Source: Kudoa neothunni | Lineage: Eukaryota > Cnidaria | NCBI GenBank assembly: GCA_964304625.1 | Contig: OZ199840.1 | Coordinates: 6,944,001-7,008,000 of the forward strand | Direction: 5' to 3' | Length of the DNA: 64,000 bases | Part shown: piece by piece, positions 21,827 through 34,100 of the stretch | How positions within the stretch are numbered: position 1 is the first letter of the stretch | Layout of the letters: every line of letters begins with the position of its first letter | Position numbers and translations under genes: made by a program | Notes under the pieces: generated by a model | Databases searched by the model: none | Told to the model about the DNA's origin: nothing | What the model saw: the letters and a program-made list of their open reading frames with translations, nothing else

Positions 21827-24228
21827 TGTTACAGGGCATAGTAATGAAATTCAGGCAATATATAGAATGCCTAGAAAATGTGTATAATGCCTAGCATTCT
21901 TAGGCAAAGTGTATAATACATGCGTTCTTACATACTCTACCTAGGTATTCTATACAATGACTAGTTCTACTTCGGGCAATGTATAAAAAATTAATTCCCA
22001 CCAAAAGGATGTTCGAGTCGTCATTTCACGTGATAACAGTCCTTGGGATTAGGTGACGCTACGTAAGTTTGTGCTCATTGCTGTGTGTTTGTAAACATGA
22101 ACGGAGAAAATTCAAATGTAGCATTTTAAAAAGAATATCGTTTGATTGAAATGAGAGAACATTTCCTTACAGAGCTATCAAAAATGCGAACTACTGGCGC
22201 TAAAAATTGTGTTTTCCTTACCGACGCCCAGTTATGAACGACTAGTGAATGATGTAATAAGAGCAAAGTTAACAACAAAGAAAGGACCACGGGATTATTG
22301 GCTTCTGAAACGCTACGATGTGATGACGATAGAGAAAAAAAGCAAGTTGTTCTATCCTGTCAAAGAAGGGGTCCGTTCTATTCAGTTTTACGTCAGTGAT
22401 TCTGAATTATTTGATGTTATTCATGATGCTCATGTATCCATTGGACATGGAGGACGAGATAGAATGTTAAAGAAGCTTCGACCAAAATTTATAAACATTA
22501 CCCGTCGTGATATTGTAAACGTACATTCAACTTTTCCAGGCATGCCAAAAGAAACAAAAAGGCATGAAGACACGCATTGTAGTGAAACCGATGGTATTTT
22601 CAGATTTCAATTCCCGCTGTCAGGTGGATCTAATTGATTTCCAATTCCATCCTGATAAAGAATACAAATTTATAATGGTATATCAAGATCATCTTACTAA
22701 GTTTGTTGTTTTACGGGCTATTAAATCAAAAACAGCTGAAGAAGTAGCGTTTAATTTAATAGACAATATTCACATTACTGGGAGCTCCATCGATATTGCA
22801 GTCAGATAACCGGTCGAGAATTTTCCAGTAAGATGATCACGAATCTGAAGAAATACTGGCCGACATTAAAGATTGTTCATCGGAAAGCCGCGACGTTCTT
22901 AAAGTCAGGGTAGCGTTGAGCGAGCTAACCAAGATATCGAAAGCATGTTGTCTACTTGGAGTGTAAGACGAAAAAACCAACAAATGGAGTGAAGGAATAC
23001 GTTTCGTCAAACTTATGAAAATAGAGCTTTCCATTCTGGGATTCAAAGAACACCTTACGAAGCTCTCTTTGGCTGCAAAGTTAAAGTTGGTCTCACTACG
23101 TCTTCCATACCTCAAGATGTTTTAGTCGGTATACACACTGAAGAAGAATTAGAAATAATAATTGGAAAATATGCACACAATAGAGCTAGAAGATGTGAAC
23201 CATGTGGCCGAAGAAATGAGCATTACTCCACAGAACCCTGTTGAGATTTCTGAATACGAAATGAAAAAACAATGCTACGATGAAGAGATGTGTACTCAAG
23301 AATCTGAAAATTCTTCCGTGTGTTGTGTATGCTTAAAAGCAAGTACTGGTGCACATGCTTGCATTAAGTATGGCCGAAGCGTCCATATAATCTGTGGGGA
23401 AACTCTAAAAGACGACAATGGTGAAACAATTAGAGGTTATGGTGTTGATATCTGCTGCACTATTTGTTTTAACATTGAAAATGCGGGAAAACATAAGAAG
23501 CTGTCTACTATGTTGAGCCTAGAGATTCAAGCAAAAAAATGGAAAATGGGCTTCGGACAAAAATTTTTCTCCTGCATCTTTGGGCGATACAATGCGCATT
23601 CCTATTCCTGATGTGGACAAGGGGACGTGGTGACCCGCGAAATGTGTTTGCGGTAGTAATGGACCTTACGGAAGATGGTTTTTACCGACTTGGAACTAAT
23701 CAAGGAAGGTTAAAGCAGCTATACGCAAGATCACAATTTAGCATTTGCCAAAAGCGATTTATAAAAATTGATTGATGTCCTGACCACGAAATACCTCTAC
23801 GCTCTATTGCTACTTCTCAATCTACAGGAAGTGGTCAAAGATTTTAAGGTGTATGTGTAAAACTAAGTGCCGAAATAAATGCCTTTGCCTCAAGAAGAAT
23901 CTACAATGCAATTCAAAATGCCATTCTAGTCTTCCTTGTCGTAATAAATAATAAGTTATTGTTGTGCCTCGTTTGTGATTTTTCTGAAGGTTAATTTTGA
24001 TTTCTTTTTGCGCTTCATTTTTGATTATTAACCATTTTTTTGACGAATATCATTTTTAAATTTGCATATTTGCAAATTGCCTGAAATAGAACTAGTCATT
24101 GTATAGAATGCCTAGGCAGAGTATGTAAGAACGCATGCATTATACACTTTGCCCTAAGAATGCTAGGCATTATACACATTTTCTAGGCATTCTATATATT
24201 GCCTGAATTTCATACATTGCCGGTAACA
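21827..24228 (+). mobile_element. Ginger-type (KRBA2-like integrase) DNA transposon, copy B
   Basis: It starts TGTTACAGGGCATAG at 21827 and ends GCCGGTAACA at 24228, with the same approximately 150-bp palindrome-rich inverted ends as copy A. It lies in the opposite orientation and is closely similar throughout. The flanking four bases do not match (TATA on the left, AACA on the right), unlike the clean TATA/TATA of copy A, so a flank was altered or the copy arose by recombination. Confidence 0.8.
22097..23951 (+). pseudogene. KRBA2/Ginger-like integrase transposase, copy B, broken
   Basis: Same layout as copy A: N-terminal part, HHCC-like site, integrase core (CQVDLIDFQ, then the DN and ERANQDIE-type segments), the Cys/His finger (CCVCLKASTGAHACIKYG) and the CXC-like tail ending CRNK. 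Both copies share a TAA a few codons after the first ATG, so the real start may be a later Met (EMRE...), or both descend from one damaged source. Copy B has more slips than copy A, at least six, but keeps seven A where copy A has eight near its early break. Confidence 0.8.
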
Positions 24229-24990
24229 AACAGTAAAGTCGAGAAGTCTGCCTCATATACCATCTTATGAAGATAAACCTAGCGAATTCCTTATTCTCTA
24301 ATGAGCCAGATTTTAATTTAAATATTAAGGAAACGGGTTAAGAAAAATTCGGAAAATTCAAAACAGATGCCTATTAATGTACCAAAGAAAAATAACTATA
24401 TATTCTGTTAAAATTGACATTTATTTAAGTGTATAAATGAACGCTCTGATTTTTATTTTACCAACATTTTAAAGACAATTTAACTAAAATTCATGTTAGA
24501 GTCTAGATACAAATTCGAACATAAAACTTAAAATGTAACATAATAAAGAATATATAATTAAATGATGGATCTCAAAATTTAGACAGAAGACAAAGTTAAA
24601 ACCACATCGAGGTTTTATTTTTAAGGATATAGATTATTTCGGCGTAGATAAAAATACCGACGACCTAATTACCGCATAAACATAAAAATATGTTACTTTA
24701 AAAGACAACACATTTACGATTTTACATGAAAATAGCGAGTGGTATACTTTGTAGGTTGAATAGGCTTAATATAAAACTATTTCTTTATTTCCCCATTCGT
24801 AGAATTAAGTAAAATAAAACAATAAATTAAATAAATTTTCATATCTCATTTTTTTAATTGGAACTAATTGATAACAAAACAACCAAAAATATTATTACGC
24901 GCATTACGTCTTTACATGATTTAAATGGGTATTAACGAAAATTAAGGAATGAATAAATTAAGATTAATTTTTAAATTTATTATTGAATTA
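24229..24990. other. Stretch without a gene
   Basis: AT-rich DNA with nothing recognisable. Confidence 0.5.
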
Positions 24991-26390
24991 GTGCCAATGG
25001 CCAGCTTTGTCAGGCACTATGTGATGGAAAATTTTAACTTACTTTTATTGTAGAATGGAGAAATTATACGTAAGATTTAATCTAATTGGTACGTTAAACC
25101 CAGTAAATTTTATTTTCCTATTTTAATTGTTACATTTAAAGCCTGTCCTTATTTTTGCAATTTGATGATTTAGAAAAACAAAATTATGCGCGCACTTTTC
25201 GTTCAAATGTAAATAGAGGTATTGAGGGAAATTAATGAATATTTATAAGTTTATTTTACAAATTATTGATCAAAAATCTAATGAACTTAATTTTATGAGC
25301 AATGTAATTAACTATTAAAGTTCATTTATTTATTAAACAAGATCATTAAGTAACTTAAATAGGACTTTCAATTCTTTCCAAAATTTTACGACAAAAATTA
25401 ATTCTTCTAGTTATAAAATTTATTATTAGTCTAAAAACGATAAAAAAATAAAATCAACCTAAGATGCGTCAGAAATAAAAATATTAATTGTTACTCCTTT
25501 TTTTCAATTTTATAAAGGATGTTAATGAGGTATTAATAATCTGTGAGTGGTAACTTTCGTATTCACTATTTTAACATAATTGCCCCCTTTTTAAATAAAT
25601 GAAACCTTTCTTTTTAACAAAAATACTTACTGGTTCAAAAATATACAATTTAATTATCAAATACGATTAAATCTAAAATGTAAAGGTGTTTTTTGTTTGA
25701 AAAATTACAATAATGCTTAAATATCAACGGTTTTCTCGAAGGAGTGTATCCTTTTAAAAACAAACGTACTATTTGATTTCTCTAATAAAGTTTCTTTGTA
25801 TTGAACTAATTTTCGATTAACGGAAACTTTGTGAAAATATCGGTTAGATCGAATAAACCAATAATTTCTGATTAACTTTACATGGCACGTATTGAGAGGG
25901 GACTGTATTGTGTGCAAGGAGTAATCGTGAATATAAATTCTTAAACTACGTATAGAATGTGGTGTCGCATATTTTTATGCAGTTATTATAACGTAATGAA
26001 TTAGTTTTAGCGAAAAGAAAATTATATATTGATTTGAATATTAACCTTAAGGTCTGGGGGTAAGGAATAATTAGGTTACTAGGAACTTAAACATTATTTA
26101 AACAATTATCTCATCGAATATAGAAATTTATTGAATTAGTTATGCCAGTTGTTTTGCAAGAAAGTTTAGGAAACCCAAAAAATAGGTAAAAACTTATCAA
26201 AAAGACGAATATAGTTTCAATCTCAATCGATGTATATGATAAAAAGAAATTTTTATTTAAGAAGTTATCACAAAAATTTAATTTTTTGAAAACTCTACAC
26301 ACATCTTACATCGTTTTTAGAATGCGTATAGGGACCAAAATTATTCAAACGTGGAAACAACTTGTAATCTCAAATGTGTTTTATTAAACG
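24990..26390 (+). repeat. Long dispersed repeat, forward copy
   Basis: About 1.3-1.4 kb is repeated in inverted orientation at 48865-50160. Landmarks on this copy are CACTATGTGATGGAAAATTT near 25016, GTAAATAGAGGTATTGAGGG near 25210, and CCTTAAGGTCTGGGGGTAAG near 26045. Divergence is moderate (about 80% by eye) with small indels. Neither copy has a convincing reading frame or a clear terminal repeat. Confidence 0.75.
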
Positions 26391-26706
26391 CAGTGTCTAT
26401 TGGCCCGAGCATGTTAATCAGGTCATTCCTTTAGTTTTGCTTCATTTAAGTTAACATTTAACAACATTTTGAATATGATATAAGTATTTTTTCTAAATTT
26501 GAATTATTTGATAATGTCAATTAAGTCTGAAATTACGTAATTATATGAAAATAATCTTGTCACAGGAATAACTGTTATTAAACAATTATTCGTGACATTT
26601 ACGTTTGAATTTTAGTATTAGTTTTCAACAATTCATTTTATAAATACGTTTGGAGTCCATAATATCGAAAGACGCGTGGGTACTTTAACGTGGTAATATT
26701 TGCGTA
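26391..26706. other. Stretch without a gene
   Basis: Unique-looking AT-rich DNA between the dispersed repeat and the MULE/SWIM relic. Confidence 0.5.
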
Positions 26707-28700
26707 ATGGACACTAGTGTAAGTTATGAGAATGTTGATGCTAACGTTGTTGGGAATCACAATATTTTAAAGGTCGGTGATGCGTTTAACAGCTATAAAG
26801 AATTGGAGTTGACAATTAAACAACATGATCAGATTGTCTATATTAGACTGCAAGACTATTGAAACAGCTCAAAAACGTAGTGACAGAACATTAAATCCCG
26901 GTCTTAAATATTACCAAATAAAATACTGTTGCATCCACGGAGGAAAAAACGTATATTTTTTTATAATTGTTGACTTTTCTGTTGTGTACATTTACTGATT
27001 AGTTAATATATTTCATTAATTTTAAAATTAAAAAAATTTTTTAACAAGTAACTTACTTACACATGAATTTAGCGAAAGAGGTCATCTGGTCAAAGAAATA
27101 CTAGCTCTTATTTTAAAGGATGTCCAGTTTTTTTGAAGATTTCGGCAGATGCAGATAGCCAAAGGCTGGTATTAAGATTTCTCGATTTAGCTCATAACCA
27201 CAATTCAATAATGTTTCCCTGAAAGTTTTTATCTAAAGCCATAAAAATAAATCAGCAGGAAGTTTCTTGTATTAAACAGTTAGTGGAAGTTAACGGAAAT
27301 TTTAAAGCCATTCAAGAAAAAATATTGAAAAAGTATAGAAAGTTTGTTCCAATGAAAAAGCTGGAAAACATAAAATATTCTATGAAATCACATTCAAAGA
27401 ATATAGAATTTTTGATGTCACTCAAAGAGAAACACAACTCTTTTATCGAGATTTTGTAAGATGACTCAAAATTCAAAGATTATTTTATCAAGATATTGAT
27501 ATGAAAAAATGTTTAAAAGCCTACCCCGAAATTATTTTTATAGCCGCTACCTATAATTAATGGATTGTAGAGCGCCTGTATATTTTTTGGTTGTTTTGGA
27601 TGCTAGAGATTCTAGTGAAATTGTGACAACTGGAATAATATTGGTGGAAGAGATCGAAGAAATTTTGGGGTGGTTTATCAATACGTTGAACAAACACAAT
27701 CCTATAATGGAAACAGATACAAAATATTTATGACTGATATAGATTTAGGCGAAAGAAAAGTTCGGAAAAAAATCCCAAATGTTAACCTTCAGATATGTTT
27801 ATATCGTGTCCTCAAGTCGTTCGCTCGTGAAATTCAAATAGAACGAATGAATATTAGTTCCCAGGTAAAGGAGACGTCATGTTTACACCTCCAAAATATA
27901 GCATATTCAAAAAAATCGAAGAATATGATTTTAACAAGCAAAAACTCAAAGAATGTGTCGGAGAGAATATTTATCATTATTTTTAAAAACAACTGGGACT
28001 TAATAAAAGAGGAATGGGCTACTGTTTGAGAGGACTTGACGGGATGTTCCTAAACTTTACTAACATAGAGTTGTGAGTTTAAATTCTAAAATAAAGCAAG
28101 TCATCCCTCTTCATTCGAAGAACTTTCAAGAAATTCCCTTATCTATATCGACAGAGCACGAATCTAACGTGATAATAAAGCCATCAGGGAAATGCTTAAG
28201 ATTCTACAAAAATTTCTGGATTCTGACATGGAAAACTATTTTAATCATCTAACAAAATATTCTTTTAAGTTAGTTGCAAAGGAATTTGACAAGGTGGATG
28301 TATGGGAAACTAAGGGGATAGACTGTAATATTTTCAGGTGACAATGAGATTTCGAATATTGAGGAATGTAATTGTCTTTTCAGAATGGGTATGAGCTTAC
28401 CGTGCTGCCCTGCCACATATTTTTGGAACGACAAAAAAAACAATCTTCCGCTATTTTAAAAAAGTTTGTGTTCTAAAAGATGAATTAGAGAGTATTTCAT
28501 GAATAACTCACGACTTAAGGTAGGCAACGGACAAACTAATGGATCACCACAAAAAGAGTTCATAACTGTAAATGTTTTTACCAAAATCCACGACAATCTA
28601 TTCCGAGCAAAAAAGATTTCATCATACTTCAACTTATTCATGACCATTTCATCAAGAGTTTCCGAAAAATCTGGTTCTGACTATGAATATTAGATAAATG
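26707..28700 (+). pseudogene. MULE transposase with SWIM finger (ZSWIM3-like), decayed
   Basis: From an ATG at 26707 the reading gives an N-terminal module with VGDAFNSYKELELTIKQH, then a stretch like NPGLKYYQIKYCCIHGGK, typical of the DNA-binding start of ZSWIM3-like proteins. Catalytic-core remnants follow near 27580-27830 (VVLDARDSSEIV; IMTDIDLGERK-like; FPNVNLQICLYRVLKSF), then NNWDLIKEEWATV near 27990-28020. A SWIM finger lies at 28361-28420 (EECNCLFRMGMSLPCC). Domain order fits a MULE transposase. Many stops and slips break it. The best preserved open piece is 27670-28029. Confidence 0.72.
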
Positions 28701-29200
28701 AACTTAAAAAACTAGTCACATTCATTGAAAAAAAATGATAAAATTAGTATTGTTAAGCTAAATTAAGAAAATCCGCCAACAACGCAAATAGATCCATCCA
28801 ATGGAAACATCAATGTGTATTCATCCGAAAGTATTTTTTAGTTTTTTTTTCGATCCATAACTTCATTTCCTCAGTATTAAGGGTTTTCGAACTTATTCTT
28901 GATATTTCAGTGTAGCTACTTACCATTGTTTCTAAAGTCACCTTAAAATATAAGCAGGTCATTGAGATAAAATGTACTTATTTTTTAAATTAAACTAATT
29001 AATTATATTTCCAACAAAGTTACAAGATAGGAACATCCCTAATCGGAAGCACTTCTAGAAAAATATATGAAGTAGGCTGTGTTCTTAAACTTTTTTTATT
29101 TCATTCGAATTTAGAAAAAGTGAGGAGAAAATTAAAAAAAATTGTTATAAATATTAGGGATAAAAATAATTACTAATGAAAAATCATAAAAAGTACAATG
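28701..29200. other. Stretch without a gene
   Basis: AT-rich sequence with no supported feature. Confidence 0.5.
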
Positions 29201-30139
29201 CAACGGGGCTCGTACGTAATCGCCATTTTTTTACATTAAACTAATTTTGAATGATCTAATTCATACTTATAATAAAGAAAATACTCTTAACTATCAAATA
29301 AATAAAAATAAAAAAATGCCGATAACTTTAAAAAAAAATAAATCAAAAACATGACTCGTACGGAATGAAGCGATTCTACGTAATGTAGATTGTACCTGGA
29401 AGTAAACTTTACACGCTTTGTGCGTAATCGAGAAAATAATAAAATCAAGGTTGTATATACGTGCCGAGGACAGATAGCACATCGATGTGACACTCGGACT
29501 TAGAACCATAAGGTAATTGGTTCGAATCCACCGGTGGTCAGACTACTGCTTCCGTGTCGGTGGGTCTCTATCCCATACTTGGGAGCTGTGGTTAAAGTGT
29601 ACGATCGTTGTGAAGTGGGGTGAGCGTGAATAGGAGTATGAATCTACGGAACCCCATCGAAAAGCAAGTAATTTGCAGTCCCCATAGAGCCAACATCCTT
29701 GAAGGGATAAGGCCTGGGATGGTGTCGCCCTGATACGAGGATGTTTAATGGGTTAAAGTCCTACATTACCGCATAAAGATAAGGGGCGGTATTTCATGTT
29801 ACGTCCTGCGGTGCCTAACACGTTAATGGAAGAGGTCTGACCAACCAGAATTCCACAACCTAATAAGTTTCTCCAGGGGTTTTATCTTGTAAACAAAAAA
29901 AAACGAATCAAATATCGATTCGCTCAATTTTTTTCACTTGAAAAGTATTCAATCTATATAAAAATAGACGCAATAATGTCCAAATTTATTTCATTTAAGT
30001 ATGCATAAAGCAATGATTAACGTAGAACAAAAATTTCTGAAAAACATCAGTGCACTTGTGCATACAGGGTTCGTATATAGTGCAGCGATTCTACGTAATG
30101 AGATACCATTCTCCGACTCATTATGTACGAACCCTGTTG
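29201..30139. mobile_element. MITE with CAACRGGGYTCGTAC ends, carrying a SINE
   Basis: CAACGGGGCTCGTACGTAAT at 29201 matches the inverted right end (CAACAGGGTTCGTACATAAT read from 30139) at 17 of 20 positions. A subrepeat around GCGATTCTACGTAATG occurs at about 29369 and again at 30085. No clear target duplication was found. A SINE (29455-29905) occupies the middle, so the original MITE was about 0.5 kb. Family uncertain; pogo-like is possible. Confidence 0.55.
29455..29905 (+). mobile_element. tRNA-derived SINE
   Basis: A GC-rich island of about 450 bp in AT-rich DNA. It contains an RNA polymerase III A-box-like TAGCACATCGATG at 29475 and a perfect B box GGTTCGAATCC at 29519-29529, about 44 nt apart, as in tRNA genes. 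A non-tRNA body and an A-rich tail (AAACAAAAAAAAAC near 29893) follow. The tRNA-like head does not fold as a clean tRNA by eye, so a functional tRNA gene is unlikely. No flanking duplication was confirmed. Confidence 0.7.
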
Positions 30140-30889
30140 GACTGTGTTATAACCATGTCATTTTTGTGATAAAATAATTATGCTGAATTTTTTACATTTC
30201 CGGGTAGTTAATTCAAAATTGATCATTAAATAGTGGAATTATTAATGAAATGATATTTAGATAACAGAGTATTTTAAGCGTAATGATATTAGAAGCTTTA
30301 CCGAAATAAAAGAATAGAGAGTTGCTGTCGAGCTCACAAAGTATGGCTACATTTAAGGGTAACATCAATACCTTTATTTGTTTGTTTTTTGTGTAGAGTA
30401 ACGTGTTTGTTGAGAGAGTTCCCACGCTGCTGGAATAGTTTTCACAATTAATGGGTAAAATAAATTATTAAACTCATTATGGGTGGTTTCATGAAAAAAG
30501 AGAGTTTAAAATACAAAAATTCCCCAATCCTGTGTTCATAAATTCAATGATTATTTTGGCAATTATTAAATGTAAAGTCAACGAATATTTTAATCTTAGA
30601 CTTATCTCATTTTTATCCTCAGATGAGCGAGGTGCAAAATAGGCGTCCTGATAACTAAGTATAACTAATCTAATTTTTGATAAACTGTATTTTTTGAAAA
30701 ATTGATACAATAAAAATTTTTATATTGCAGAATAAATAACGTGAATTGTTTTATTTTGAAAATGGCAAACAAACGAATTTACAATCGTCTCACACAAATG
30801 TAAAGCTTAATATGATTAATACATTATGCAAACGTGCCAAAAAATAATTATTAAAAACTAACAAAAATAATTTTTAATAGGTAAATTAG
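30140..30889. other. 3' flank of the filamin gene
   Basis: No coding sequence recognised. On the minus strand this is downstream of the filamin stop codon (30890-30892) and should hold its 3' UTR and polyadenylation site; several AATAAA/ATTAAA-type words are present, but the site cannot be chosen in such AT-rich DNA. Confidence 0.4.
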
Positions 30890-31150
30890 TTATTTCAGCA
30901 TATATGCAACCGCACACGCCGTTGATCCCGCCAACACGTAGAGCCAATACCTGTTGTCGGTACCTTCAATTGAAAATGAATCTTCTCTTTGAATTACATT
31001 GGAACTATTATATGTTCGGATGACGTATGAACCAGGATCTTTTTCCATGAGTGGAATCTCATAATAGATGCCATCAGTGTATGGTTTAGGCATAACACTT
31101 TCGAATTGCTCTTGATTAGATTCATCGTTCACGTTCATGATAATTATTTT
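30890..31150 (-). CDS. Filamin last exon with C-terminal membrane segment
   Basis: After a TTTTCTAG acceptor the frame continues from the previous exon as AEKIIIMNVNDESNQEQF, then YTDGIYYEIPLMEKDPGSYV, the core strands of a filamin repeat, and ends with RYWLYVLAGSTACAVAYMLK. The last 18 or so residues are hydrophobic, followed by one Lys, like a tail anchor. The part from MNVNDESN onward could also be an independent 82-residue protein, but the Ig pattern crossing the splice favours one gene. The 335-nt intron before it is longer than the others. Confidence 0.62.
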   Translation of the reverse strand, partial: KIIIMNVNDESNQEQFESVMPKPYTDGIYYEIPLMEKDPGSYVIRTYNSSNVIQREDSFSIEGTDNRYWLYVLAGSTACAVAYMLK

Positions 31151-34100
31151 CTAGAAAATGCCAAATCAACACACTTAAGCACATAAAAATAATACCATTG
31201 GTTGCATGTTATTTCCAACCTATATTAATCATTATTGTTCGAAATATACGAATCAATTTGATACCTCGCTGTGGTTGTTGAAGAATAATCTCAATAAACC
31301 TTTAGTGTTGAGAGGAACAACTGAAACTCGTTTGAGAACAATAACTTTGTGCCAAACACAACTTCACTTCGATAGACCTTGGTTCTGCACCTCATAATGT
31401 GCAGTCCATGGTTATTAGGTGTGTAGGTTATCTATGTGGAGATTATTAATTATATAGAATAGCGATTATGGCCAGTCAATAGTACTTCTGCATTGTCTTT
31501 TTTTAGAGATGGGGTTCTAACTATTTCTAGAGCACTATTCACAAAATCATATTCATATGGTATATTGTTATCTGGATGGATGCTTGGGTAGTTTGGATTT
31601 TGTGTTTGGAATCCAAAAATTGTCGGAATAGGCATACTGTATGTATTTCCTACATCCTGGTAACGACCAAATTCGATTATGGGTTCAGTCCTATCCTTAT
31701 CTGAAGGTACAATAGGCATAACGGAGAATTTTATCGGTTGTTCCCCGTAAGGAGTATGACGACCCAAAAATATCTTGTAATCACCTTTATATATGTATAT
31801 AGATATTAAGGTGAATCATAAAATTACCTGTTAAATAAGGCAAAATATGGACAAAGCTAAATCCATCCACAACGTAATCTTTTATTATTTCGAGTCCTTT
31901 AGGTCCTTGGTAGGATATTTCATAAGATTTATATCCAGTACTTCGATGATCAAAACACATCGATATAACATTACCGACGTAATAGGTAGGCTTAGCTAAT
32001 TTTATAACACAGTTAATAATAGGTAGAAAATATTATAATTTACAAAGGATATCAATTGCAATATCTGAGACACGTCCTTCTGTGACGCTTACAGGTTTTT
32101 CGTAAAAGACACTCTTTGGTGAGGATTCCACCATTAAAGTGTAATCGCCTATTTTGCCTATACGAATTACAAACAGAAGTACATTCTTTCCAATTTTCAC
32201 TCCTTCGAAACAAGCTTCCTCTTTTCCTTTTTTTTGTGTCATCTTTAAAATAACTTTGGAGAAATCGATGTCTACATCTAGGAGAAATATATTAACAAAT
32301 AAATGCATTATTTAACTTACATTTTTTTCCAGAAAACTGAATCGCAAAGTTGTAATCATAATTAACTGGTATTCCATAATTTAAGAGCCCATTTTCTCCA
32401 AGTACACAAACAACATTCTGCTCATCATTATATTTTAGTTGACTAATGGCTGAAGATTTTGCAACTGTAATCGCTTCAGAATTTTGTATTTTTTCATCAA
32501 AAACATACTCCTCCGACAAAACTTTCATAACACCTTGTTTTGACAACAACGCTGATTTCGTTGAATTTGATTTTTCATCAATCCCACTCTCAGATGATGA
32601 AGTCGTATTTTTTAAATCCTTAGGAGTTTTAAGCGTCTTTTCCTTTTTCTCAGACTTTTGTTTTTTACTGTTTTTTTCAGACTTTAATTTCTTAGAATCT
32701 CCTTTATCCTCCTTATGCTTTTCATCAGATTTTTCACCCTTCATTTCGGTATTGGTTTCAGAATCTTTATTAAGCGATGAACTATCTTCCTTTGGAGTTT
32801 CATGTAGTATGTTGCTTGCTCCAACCAATTTTTCGTTGTACTCAAATACGTATTCTTCCATATACAATTTACTCTGAGGGTCTGTTGATGTGCTATTAGA
32901 TTTATTCTTTTTGTCGGACTTGGAAGCTTTCACACTCTTATCAGATTTCAACTTTTTGGAACTTTCCTTATCTTCTCTAGACTTTTTGTCAGATTTTTCT
33001 TTTTTTGATTTCTTTTCTGCCTGCACTTCACTTTCCGATATTATTACGTCATTGCTGTCTGCGTTTTTCTTGTTCGAACCTTCCTTAACTTCTATTACAT
33101 CGTTAGAAACACTTTGTGTGCCAAATAGTTTTGTGTCATCATTAGTTATATTTTCTTCCAATATCGCATCCTTTTCAGATATTTTTTGAGTTTTCTCAGA
33201 CTTATCTTTCTTTTCGGATTTCGACGATTTCACGCTCTTTTCTGATTTCGGCTTTTTAGAACTTTCCTTGTCTTCTTTTGACTTTTTGTCAGCTTTTTCC
33301 TCTTTGGACTTTTTGTCAACCTTTTCCTCTTTGGACTTTTTATCAGCCTTTTCCTCTTTGGACTTTTTGTCTGATTTTTCTTTTTTTGATTTCTTGTCTG
33401 ATTTTTCTGCCTGTATTTCACTTTCCGATATTGTTACGTCAGCGCTGTCTACGTTCTTCTTTATCGAACTTTCCTTAACTTCTATTACATCGTTCGAAAC
33501 ACTTTTTATTCCAGATAATTTTGTATCATCATTAGTTATATTTTCTTCCAATATCGCATCTTTTTCAGATATTTTTTGAGTTTTCTCCGACTTATCTTTC
33601 TTTTCGGATTTCGACGATTTCACACTCTTTTCTGATTTCAGCTTTTTAGAATTTTCTTTGTCTTCTTTCGACTTTTTGTCAGCTTTTTCCTCTTTAGATT
33701 TTTTATCAATCTTCACTTTTTTAGAACTTTCTTTGGCTTTCAATTTTGAACTTTTAGATGTTTTTTCCGTTTCAAGTTTATCGTTAGACTTAACGTCAGA
33801 TGCCTTAGTATTAGTTTCGGAAGGTTCATCACCAGTTTTCTCTTCAGACTTTTTAAATAAATCTTGAGCTGCTTGGTTAGTGTTGTTGATATCAAAATCA
33901 TCTTCAAAATAACCGCTTGACCGAGTTTTTTCAATATTAGTGGGAAGCCATATATCATCGTTTTTATTATTCCTTTGCATATATGAATATTCTATATCTT
34001 CCCCTGCATATTGTAACATTAATTTTTCAGTTTCTTCGGGTATTATGGTGGTATAATATCCGGGTAATACCTTCTTTAATTTGTATGTAGAGGCAGAATT

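Noticed and set aside
25717-25917. Small frames inside the dispersed repeat as genes
   Set aside because: They are not conserved in the inverted copy at 48865-50160 and have no recognisable features.
29470-29540. A functional tRNA gene
   Set aside because: A and B boxes are present, but no clean acceptor stem or anticodon arm is visible and the sequence continues into a SINE body with an A-rich tail.
30890-31138. An independent small membrane protein gene
   Set aside because: Possible, but the Ig-repeat pattern continues in frame from the preceding filamin exon across GT-AG sites, so a last exon is the better reading.
32446-33867. Long open frames on the plus strand opposite the Lys/Ser-rich filamin exon
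   Set aside because: They are Ser/Phe/Leu-rich shadows of the repetitive Lys/Ser/Glu codons on the minus strand and have no domain or start context.
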